Of a stretch of DNA of 64,000 nt, positions 55,539-64,000 are shown in pieces. Every line of letters starts with the position of its first letter. The first letter of the stretch is position 1. This DNA is from Acidobacteriota bacterium. GTDB lineage: Bacteria; Acidobacteriota; Holophagae; Acanthopleuribacterales; Acanthopleuribacteraceae. The position numbers and the translations under genes were made by a program. The stretch covers positions 1 to 64,000 of the forward strand of contig JASJCB010000049.1 of NCBI GenBank assembly GCA_030066195.1, written 5' to 3'. The notes beneath the pieces are model-generated. The model was not told the origin of the DNA, did no database searches, and was given only the letters and a program-made list of their open reading frames with translations.

Positions 55539-57759
55539 CGATCTGCGCGCTTCTCATATTCGGCTTGAGCTCGACACACAGATCCACGACAAAAATGCAG
55601 TTTATGCCTGGTTCCGCGATCGACCCGAGGTGGTTTCGGTTACCGATCCCATGGCCGTCTGGCAATCCGGGAGCGATGTCATACACAACGGCGAATCCAT
55701 CAAAAAATCCCTGCTGCTTATCGAGCGCAGCTTCCTGGATCGGGACCATGACCATGTGCGCATCCTGGACGCCGATCCGGAAGTTCTCAGCGGCGATCGC
55801 CCGGTGCCGCTTCCCGGCGAAATCTGGATCACAAACCAGTTGGCCCTTTCTCGCGAGATAGAGCGAGGCGATACCTTGCAGATTCCCACGTCCGCCGGTA
55901 AACGGGAACTCCAGGTCAGCGGTATTGTGGTGGACCCCTTCAACAACCTGGAAAACGTAACGCCGGCAAGCTGCTGGGTTGCTCCCGGGTTTCTGACGTT
56001 TATGGCGCCCCCGGCAGACCTTACGGAAGTGTATCTGGGTATTCGTGTGGCCGAAGAGCATCAGGCCGAACCACTGGCCGAGGCCTTCAGAACCTGGCTG
56101 GGCAGCGAACTGGCGGGAAGTATGCTCACCGTCAAGATTCTCCGCCTGGCCTACGGCCTGTTTACCCGCATCGTGGCCGTGGCGCTGCTGGTGGTTGCAA
56201 TCCTGGCCCTGATTATCGCCTTTTTCATTATCTCGGCCACGGTTACAAGCGCGGTTTTTTCCGACTACAAGGTGATCGGCATCCTGAAGGCTCAAGGTTT
56301 CACCCCAAGCCAGGTGAACGGCATTTACTTGAGGCAATACCTGTTGACGGCGCTTTTATTCATTCCGCCGGGAATACTTTGCGGTCACCTGATTGCCGGC
56401 GCATTACATCGCGGCGCCATGGAAGAAATCGGCCTCCTGGGAAGTGAGGGTATTAATCCCTGGTTCCTGGTTCTGCCCGCGCTACTGGTAGGCGGCGCCA
56501 TCCTATTGTGCGCCTGGTGGACATGCAGACGCGCGGGTAGGGTCCGGCCCATGGAAGCCATTCGGTTCGGCGCACCTTCTCTTCATGTCAAAGGTATTTT
56601 CAAACCCGGTACCTTACAATGGATGCCGCTTTCCGTGTTTTTGGGCTTTCGCAACATATTACTCAACGTCAAACGTTCCGTATTTGCCATGATCGGCTTT
56701 GGGTTCACGGTATTTGTACTGGTATTTTCGGTCAACATAACCCACAGTTTCTCCAATATTCATCAACACGCCGGTGATTGGGGCATGGTGGCGGCCGATC
56801 TCTCGGTTCGCTTGAGCAGTAAACGGTTCAGGGTGCGACCGGAACAGTTTCAGGAAGCGATGCAGGTAGATCCGGCCGTGTCCAAAACCCTGGCCCATGG
56901 TTCGTTTTCGGCGGTGCTGCCGCCCAAGCGGGGTGAAAGCCCCCAGGAACTCTTCGGCAATGTTTTTGTGGGCGACATGTCTTCCTTCGGCATGACCAAC
57001 CTGGAAGGCAGCCATCCCGTTTCCGGCGACGAAATCGCACTGGCCTTGAACACCGCCCGGGACGGCCCCTATCGACCCGGCGACACCTTCCAATTATACG
57101 CGGAGGGACAATTACTGGAGTTTCGGGTAACCGGAATCTACCAGACCGGCCAAAACTTCGGCCAGGGTTTTCGTTTCGGGGAGGCAGCCGCCAAAAGGTT
57201 CAATCCCAACTGGAAACCCCGTTATTACGGATTGAACCTGAAACCCGGTCTCGATCCCCAGGAAGGAAAGGACCGCCTGCAAAAAATATGGGGAGAGGCT
57301 GTTAGGGTGACCACCAGCCGAGAGGAACTGCGGGAACTGGTGGACATACTTTCCGGTATGAAGTTCGCGCTCAGCATGTTGTGCCTGGTGCTGTTGGCAG
57401 TATCCGGGGTGTCCATCTTCAACGATACCATCCTGAGCATCAAGGAACACCGCAAGGTGTTCGGCATTCTCAAAGCCCTGGGCGCCACATCCGGTATGTT
57501 ACGCATGTCGATTGTCTGGAAAACTCTGAGCACCATACTATTCAGTATGCTGGCGGCCCTTCCGACCTCCTTGTGGCTTATTCCCCTCGGGCTGGGCAAG
57601 CTGGCTGAAGGCATCGGTATGGTTCATTTTCCGTTTTCGATAAACGTTACGGGCACGCTGTTGATTATTCCGGGCCTGCTGCTCTTCGGACTGGCCTGTG
57701 CGTGGCTGCCGGCGGGACGCGCCCTGGCCGTCGATCCCCGCGAACTGATCGTGGAATGA
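55384..57759 (+). CDS. FtsX/MacB-type ABC transporter permease
   Basis: 791 residues from ATG 55384 (AAGGGG five bases upstream; a GTG three bases earlier is possible). The N-terminal helix (VVLSGLSMLVATIAITISLG) is followed by a large periplasmic MacB_PCD-like domain, three helices with the FtsX motif near 250-390 (VFSDYKVIGILKAQGF), and a second such half: a helix near 425-450, another periplasmic domain and three C-terminal helices (ILSIKEHRKVFGILKALGAT). This duplicated 8-10-helix layout is that of lipoprotein- or peptide-handling ABC3 permeases. The preceding gene supplies the ATPase. Substrate unknown; MacB-like export or lipid/lipoprotein handling are both possible. Confidence 0.85.
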   Translation: MHGVWVIALANLKRKKSDVVLSGLSMLVATIAITISLGLLSVLESPVNILLDDLRASHIRLELDTQIHDKNAVYAWFRDRPEVVSVTDPMAVWQSGSDVIHNGESIKKSLLLIERSFLDRDHDHVRILDADPEVLSGDRPVPLPGEIWITNQLALSREIERGDTLQIPTSAGKRELQVSGIVVDPFNNLENVTPASCWVAPGFLTFMAPPADLTEVYLGIRVAEEHQAEPLAEAFRTWLGSELAGSMLTVKILRLAYGLFTRIVAVALLVVAILALIIAFFIISATVTSAVFSDYKVIGILKAQGFTPSQVNGIYLRQYLLTALLFIPPGILCGHLIAGALHRGAMEEIGLLGSEGINPWFLVLPALLVGGAILLCAWWTCRRAGRVRPMEAIRFGAPSLHVKGIFKPGTLQWMPLSVFLGFRNILLNVKRSVFAMIGFGFTVFVLVFSVNITHSFSNIHQHAGDWGMVAADLSVRLSSKRFRVRPEQFQEAMQVDPAVSKTLAHGSFSAVLPPKRGESPQELFGNVFVGDMSSFGMTNLEGSHPVSGDEIALALNTARDGPYRPGDTFQLYAEGQLLEFRVTGIYQTGQNFGQGFRFGEAAAKRFNPNWKPRYYGLNLKPGLDPQEGKDRLQKIWGEAVRVTTSREELRELVDILSGMKFALSMLCLVLLAVSGVSIFNDTILSIKEHRKVFGILKALGATSGMLRMSIVWKTLSTILFSMLAALPTSLWLIPLGLGKLAEGIGMVHFPFSINVTGTLLIIPGLLLFGLACAWLPAGRALAVDPRELIVE

Positions 57760-57770
57760 GGAGGCTGATG

Positions 57771-59642
57771 ATGCGAATGAGTGCCTTGAGCTCGATCTTA
57801 ATATTTGTCGCCTTTTCACCATCCTTCGGCGGAACCGCCGAATTGGAAGCCTGGTTCGAAGAGCAATTCCAGGCCAATGCCATACCGGGTTTGGCCGTAG
57901 TGGTGGTAAAGGATGACCGAGTGGTCTTCCTGAGGGGTTTCGGCAAGGCCCGCGCTTCCGGCAATACCCCGATTACCGCGGATACGGTTATGCCGCTCGG
58001 CTCGATAAGTAAATCTTTTACGGCTCTGGCGCTTTTGAGATTGGCGGAAACCGGGCAACTGGATTTGGACCGGCCGGTTACGGCCTATCTACCCTGGTTT
58101 ACCACGGCGCGCAAGGCCAAAAGCGACCTTATAACAACGCGTCTGTTGCTCAGCAATACATCCGGGCTACCGTCTTTGGATCTTGGTATCCTGGGCATCG
58201 ACTTGGATGACGACGCAGATGAACGCCTTGTGCGCAATCTCAGCGGGTACATGCTGAACCGCGAACCGGGACTGTCCTTCGAGTACTGCAATGAAGGTTT
58301 CACGGTAGCGGGTCTGGTGGGCACGACGCTTTACGGGAAACCCTACGCCGCCTTCATGGAGGAAACGGTCTTCGAACCACTGGGAATGACGCGAACCACG
58401 GCCGATTTCCGTCGCTTCCGGGAACTGGATTCGCCCGATGGTCATTATCCCGGCATCGAAGCGGCCATTCCGGCCGAACATACCCTGCTCACCAATGCCT
58501 ATGCCGCGGCCGGCATGATTCGGGCAGGCGCCCGGGACATGGGCCGTTACATGCGTATGTTACTGGCGGGCGGCGTATTGGACGGCAAGCGCTTTGTCAG
58601 TGAGGAAAGTGTTGGGCAATTGTGGCGCCACCATATCGCCCTGCCCGAGCGCGAACATCAAAAAGACAACGCCTATTGCCTGGGATGGCAAAGCAACCTG
58701 GTGGACCAAAGACGACTGATAACCCATGGCGGTAATACCTCCACCGCATCGGCCTTCCTGGCCATGGAGCCTGATCGCAAGACCGGCGTGGCGCTACTTT
58801 CAGTCATCGACAGCCTGGACCCTCGCCGCTTTGCATCGCTGGAACGGCTGGCCAATAACGCCCTACACATCCTACACGACGAGCCGCTTTCCGATTTCGG
58901 CCTGCCCACACAACCCGATATAACCATCAACGACTATACCTTGCCGAAAGCGGAATTCGCGGCTTATACGGGTAATTATCTTTCAGCCGGTCTCTCCACC
59001 CACATGCTGACCGTCAGTCGAAGCGAAGACGGTGGTCTGGAAGCCAAAGCCGTCCATCGCGGCGCTTTGGAGAGACACGGTCTCCTGGATTTCGCCAACC
59101 CCAGTCGCTCCTGGTTGCGCACCATCGGCCCACCCAGACCCGTCATTTTCAATCGTACCCTTGACGGCCGCGTGTACGCCTTGACCTATCAGGGCGACAC
59201 TCTCTACAAACAGGCGACTGAGACAGCTGACAAAACGCAAACTTCCCCCGACGCTCGCCTACGCCTTCGCTTACCGCCCGGTTGGGAACTCAACTGGACC
59301 GATGGAGGCTTCGACGTAACACATCGAACCCGGAACGACCTGATTCTGAAGGCAAGGTTTTTGTCACTCGGTGAAGACGATACTCTTGAAAAGGCAATCG
59401 AGGTCATGATCCGACAACCCGTTGCATTTCGCGGCGAAGTTCATACCCAGACTATCGACGGCAGGACCTGGAGACAACAAAGCCTGGTTACCGCCGGGAA
59501 TTCGAAACAGGCGGCGCTTTGGGTTACCCGCTGTACAGACGACGATCTGGTGCTGCTGCTGTCGACCACACGACAGGACCTGACCATTCTGCATCAGGAA
59601 ACCCTGTTTCCCATTCTCAAGCAACTGTCCGTGAGTGACTAG
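57771..59642 (+). CDS. Serine hydrolase of the beta-lactamase/esterase family
   Basis: 623 residues. ATG 57771 follows AGGAGG by six bases (the ATG at 57768 is too close) and is 11 bases after the permease stop. A signal peptide (ALSSILIFVAFSPSFGG) predicts a periplasmic protein. The catalytic motifs of the class C beta-lactamase-like family are present: S-I-S-K near 77-80, Y-C-N near 171 and H-G-G near 318. A C-terminal region of about 250 residues (beta-rich, LPKAEFAAYTGNYLSAG) is the accessory domain common in this family. It likely hydrolyses peptides, esters or D-amino-acid bonds rather than antibiotics. Its place in the ABC operon suggests it processes the transported substrate or acts in envelope defence. 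Confidence 0.85.
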   Translation: MRMSALSSILIFVAFSPSFGGTAELEAWFEEQFQANAIPGLAVVVVKDDRVVFLRGFGKARASGNTPITADTVMPLGSISKSFTALALLRLAETGQLDLDRPVTAYLPWFTTARKAKSDLITTRLLLSNTSGLPSLDLGILGIDLDDDADERLVRNLSGYMLNREPGLSFEYCNEGFTVAGLVGTTLYGKPYAAFMEETVFEPLGMTRTTADFRRFRELDSPDGHYPGIEAAIPAEHTLLTNAYAAAGMIRAGARDMGRYMRMLLAGGVLDGKRFVSEESVGQLWRHHIALPEREHQKDNAYCLGWQSNLVDQRRLITHGGNTSTASAFLAMEPDRKTGVALLSVIDSLDPRRFASLERLANNALHILHDEPLSDFGLPTQPDITINDYTLPKAEFAAYTGNYLSAGLSTHMLTVSRSEDGGLEAKAVHRGALERHGLLDFANPSRSWLRTIGPPRPVIFNRTLDGRVYALTYQGDTLYKQATETADKTQTSPDARLRLRLPPGWELNWTDGGFDVTHRTRNDLILKARFLSLGEDDTLEKAIEVMIRQPVAFRGEVHTQTIDGRTWRQQSLVTAGNSKQAALWVTRCTDDDLVLLLSTTRQDLTILHQETLFPILKQLSVSD

Positions 59643-59864
59643 ATCCTCCATTCACGAACTTCTTCGATAGACAGGCTTATTACAGCACGGATATACACGT
59701 CATTATTAACGGCCTACCCATGGATACGCTGATAATTGTAAATCCCGCACATGGGAACCTCTTAAGACGGGACCCGGATCCCGGTTTGGTTTTCTTGCAA
59801 CCGCGCGGTCGGTTGGGCGGGGACCGGCGATCAGGAGGGCCTCGAACGCCTGCTCACCATTCCC

Positions 59865-60269
59865 ATGGAGGGCCTGGCACATTCCGCTCCCAGAACCCCG
59901 GGCGAAAAGTGGCAGCTCTTCGACGTGGAAATGGTTTCCATGTTGGGCGAGGTGCAAAACGACGACGACTTCACGTTGCTGCGCATCGAGGCGGGCAGTG
60001 GACAATCGCTGCCGGCCGCGACCGGACGTACGACACTGACACGAATGCCGAACGGCGATTTCATGGTGGACAGTTTCTTTGACATCACCTACGAAATCAC
60101 TTACCAAGGCGCGCCCGGGGGACCTTTGGAAGGTCTTTCGGGAACCAACACGGGAACCATGCGAATCCAGGTCGGAGACGGAACGCCCTATCGGCAAATC
60201 ACGCCGCTATGGCCCGATGAAATCGACGTTATCGGTCTCATGGACTTCACGCCGCCCGCGGCGCCCTGA
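59865..60269 (+). pseudogene. Fragment of an unidentified protein
   Basis: 134 codons from an ATG without ribosome-binding site. The sequence is coherent and protein-like (MPNGDFMVDSFFDITYEITY, GTNTGTMRIQVGDG). In-frame sequence upstream (GWAGTGDQEGLERLLTIP) continues the protein-like character, while another frame at 59720 gives a plausible start (MDTLIIVNPAHGNLL). The most likely reading is the C-terminal remnant of a larger beta-rich gene broken by a frameshift or deletion between 59720 and 59850. A short intact gene is possible but lacks a good start. Confidence 0.4.
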
Positions 60270-60287
60270 TTCGATAAACCTACCCGG

Positions 60288-60312
60288 GGCGGCGCCGCAC
60301 AACGGCGCCGCC
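60288..60312. terminator. Strong GC hairpin between convergent genes
   Basis: Perfect 10-bp stem GGCGGCGCCG/CGGCGCCGCC with loop CACAA. It sits between the stop at 60269 (plus) and the stop at 60363 (minus), the expected place for a bidirectional terminator. T-runs are weak on both sides. Confidence 0.55.
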
Positions 60313-60362
60313 TCTTCCACCACGAACCCATCATATGGCCGACGCATTCTATAGTAAGACCT

Positions 60363-61940
60363 TTACATGCCCCAGGTTTGCACCGCGACGCCCTTGAAGG
60401 TGGTTTCTGCCTTGAAAATTTTTTCATCCCAGTTACGATCACTTCGGTCGAAGAGAATCAGGTGACCCTCCTCCGTGCCGCAACGGTCCATATAGCCGGT
60501 GATCTGGGGAAGGGACTTCTCGATGGTTGCCTGCCGGTTGCCACGTTGGAGTTTAAGCTCCAGGACGATTTTCTGAGTTCCCTCGGCATGGTTGAAGATT
60601 ACCAATAAGTCGGTGCGACCTCGGCCCAGGCCGTATTCTCTTTCGATACGGCCTCCGCTGTTGACGACGCGCTGCAGGAAGGCTTGCAGCAACAACTGGG
60701 CGCCTGCTTCCTTATATTGAAAGCGTTCGGTCCAGTGTTCGCTGTTTTCCCGAAAGAATTGCTGAAACGCCGTCAGCAACTTCGCCATGTCCAACATGCC
60801 GGTTTCCGCGGAGACATACCATTGCGTTTCTTGGGACAAGGAAACCTGAATGGGCCAGGTCAGCATCCGTGGAATGACTTCCCGGTAGATGGGATTGGCG
60901 ATCGCTATCTGAGGCTTTGCTTCGATGAGGCCCAGGTCGTGGACATAAGCAATATCATCGTCGCGCAGATTCGTGGATTGGGGATCTCCGGCAAGGATGG
61001 GGGCGATCACACGATGGACGCGAGGTTCGCGTAATTTATCGGCCAGTTGGTCCAAATGGGTTTCCCGCCGGTGGATGAGACTTTCCCCCGCCTGAATGAT
61101 CATGTCCGCCGTAATCGTGACAGTACGGTCCCTATTTGCCTTCATTGCGAAGGTGACCTCATGGGCAAGAGCATTGACCAGCCAGGGCTGACCCAATGTG
61201 TTTCCCCATATGGCAGCTTTGGCTTCCGGGCTGAAAACCTGACCCGTTTCATCGGTATGTTGTTGCAAAAGCGCATGCGTTTCCGCCTCATTGAAATTGC
61301 CCAAACGCAAGGATGCCGCTTTGACATTGAAGGCACTGCCGCCGGTCACCGGGTCCTTTTCGGAGGAAGCCTGGATGCGGTAATCACGAACATCGCGCAC
61401 CCCGCAAAGAATGATGCTCTGAGGAAAGCTGTCGGGCCGGACGGCGTAACCGGTTCGCAGTTGGCGTAGTACGGAGATCAGGGTGTCGCCGACAAGGGAA
61501 TCGATTTCATCGATCAGTAGGACAATCGGCTTTGAGCTTTTCTCGGCCCAGGAGGAAAGTGCTGTATACAGAGAACTGCCCGGTCCCTCTGTTTGGTGTA
61601 TTTCAGCGCGATGCTTTTCCGGATAGTCGTCATCGAGAAACATTTTTGCATGCTTGCCTATCATGGACAGAATTGTGCGCATGGCGGAACCCACATTTTC
61701 CCGGTCTGCCTGAGCCGCCTCTACATTGACATACAGGCAACGGTAGTTGCCCTCGTTGTTCAGCTTGCGCATCAAGGCCAGCAGCATGGAGGTTTTACCT
61801 GTCTGACGCGGAGCGTGCAGTACAAAGTACTTCTTTTGTTGAATCAGGAACATCAGCTCATCTAAATCGATGCGGCCCAAAGGGTCCAGGGAATAGTGGT
61901 CCTCGAACATGACCGGGCCGGCTGTGTTGAAGAACTTCAC
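60363..61940 (-). CDS. AAA ATPase with C-terminal PD-(D/E)XK-like domain
   Basis: 525 residues from a GTG preceded by GGAGG seven bases upstream. Walker A APRQTGKTS at 43-51 and Walker B VLLIDEID near 140 define the AAA_14/AAA-ATPase-like family. A helical winged-helix region follows. The C-terminal 110 residues contain a PD-(D/E)XK-type signature: REYGLGRGRTDLLVIF, then KIVLELKLQRG (Asp...Glu-x-Lys). These proteins are usually solitary, often multicopy, and their role is unproven. Defence, mobile-element or DNA-processing functions have been suggested. No partner gene is adjacent; metH is upstream on the same strand. Confidence 0.8.
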   Translation of the reverse strand: MKFFNTAGPVMFEDHYSLDPLGRIDLDELMFLIQQKKYFVLHAPRQTGKTSMLLALMRKLNNEGNYRCLYVNVEAAQADRENVGSAMRTILSMIGKHAKMFLDDDYPEKHRAEIHQTEGPGSSLYTALSSWAEKSSKPIVLLIDEIDSLVGDTLISVLRQLRTGYAVRPDSFPQSIILCGVRDVRDYRIQASSEKDPVTGGSAFNVKAASLRLGNFNEAETHALLQQHTDETGQVFSPEAKAAIWGNTLGQPWLVNALAHEVTFAMKANRDRTVTITADMIIQAGESLIHRRETHLDQLADKLREPRVHRVIAPILAGDPQSTNLRDDDIAYVHDLGLIEAKPQIAIANPIYREVIPRMLTWPIQVSLSQETQWYVSAETGMLDMAKLLTAFQQFFRENSEHWTERFQYKEAGAQLLLQAFLQRVVNSGGRIEREYGLGRGRTDLLVIFNHAEGTQKIVLELKLQRGNRQATIEKSLPQITGYMDRCGTEEGHLILFDRSDRNWDEKIFKAETTFKGVAVQTWGM

Positions 61941-61990
61941 GCATCTTCCTCCTCTGCCATGGTCCTAATCATAACCCGGAGACAGGCTTA

Positions 61991-62018
61991 CAAGCCACAA
62001 GCTTCAAGCTGCAAGCTC
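61991..62018. repeat. Tandem heptamer CAAGCTN
   Basis: Four consecutive 7-bp units (CAAGCCA, CAAGCTT, CAAGCTG, CAAGCTC) and the start of a fifth, between metH and the AAA ATPase gene. Similar heptamer arrays occur between genes in many bacteria. Confidence 0.6.
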
Positions 62019-62027
62019 CAAGGGGAG

Positions 62028-62047
62028 GGAAAGCCTTTCGGCTTTCC
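62028..62047 (-). terminator. Hairpin downstream of metH
   Basis: Perfect 8-bp inverted repeat GGAAAGCC/GGCTTTCC with a 4-base loop, 16 bases after the metH stop. No T-run on the metH strand, so termination efficiency is uncertain. Confidence 0.5.
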
Positions 62048-62063
62048 TTCAAATGCTTTTCGT

Positions 62064-64000
<1,937 letters not shown>

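Noticed and set aside
57771-59642. Calling the serine hydrolase an antibiotic-resistance beta-lactamase
   Set aside because: The S-x-x-K/Y-x-N/H-G-G motif set and long C-terminal domain fit the broad esterase/peptidase family; nothing specific to beta-lactam hydrolysis is visible.

Overview
This looks like the chromosome of a Gram-negative heterotroph with GC-rich genes and distinctly AT-richer intergenic DNA. Giant exported LamG/PKD/Ig proteins, a hybrid two-component regulator with propeller repeats, a selenocysteine formate dehydrogenase and lanthipeptide-like precursor peptides together would fit Acidobacteriota (Holophagae/Acanthopleuribacter-like). That placement is inference only: no rRNA or clear marker gene is present. 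No tRNA, rRNA, CRISPR array or complete transposon was recognised.

Layout. Positions 1-27736 (minus strand) hold two consecutive giant genes for exported multidomain proteins: a 6437-residue protein, and 49 bases after it a second protein that runs off the left edge after about 2790 residues. Positions 27785-36650 are a gene-poor, AT-rich accessory zone. In it, four intact short genes and one broken one encode peptides with the same leader (K-L-x-L-x-x-L-x-h-x-S-F-h-T, usually ending Gly-Gly) followed by Cys/Ser/Thr-rich cores that end in Cys. They flank one large hybrid sensor kinase/AraC regulator (30718-34899). No lanthipeptide synthetase, protease or exporter is visible, so these are orphan RiPP-like precursors. 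The same zone carries two repeat families: six copies of an 18-bp motif between two divergent precursors, and an array of CGGTYCCRTTCCCG half-sites that includes two 26-bp palindromes.

Positions 36650-40738 are an operon-like run: peptidase S51/amidotransferase-like protein, enterochelin-esterase-like hydrolase, ATP-grasp ligase and a separate hot-dog thioesterase. An exported 1218-residue protein follows (40886-44542). A ribbon-helix-helix/membrane-protein pair (44777-45370, minus) diverges from a formate dehydrogenase operon (45536-49940). The operon encodes a NuoE-NuoF fusion and a selenocysteine-containing catalytic subunit, whose UGA at 48300 is followed by a textbook bacterial SECIS hairpin. 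An acyl-CoA ligase comes next.

Positions 51577-52889 are a decayed zone with a truncated methyltransferase. After it come a FOXRED2-like flavoprotein, an ABC transporter operon (ATPase, FtsX-type permease, serine hydrolase), a fragment of an unknown protein, an AAA ATPase/PD-(D/E)XK protein and the C-terminal half of cobalamin-dependent methionine synthase (metH), which runs off the right edge.

The most novel material is the family of orphan precursors around the hybrid regulator, together with the repeats between them. The best-supported unusual gene is the UGA-interrupted formate dehydrogenase, which ordinary gene callers would split in two.
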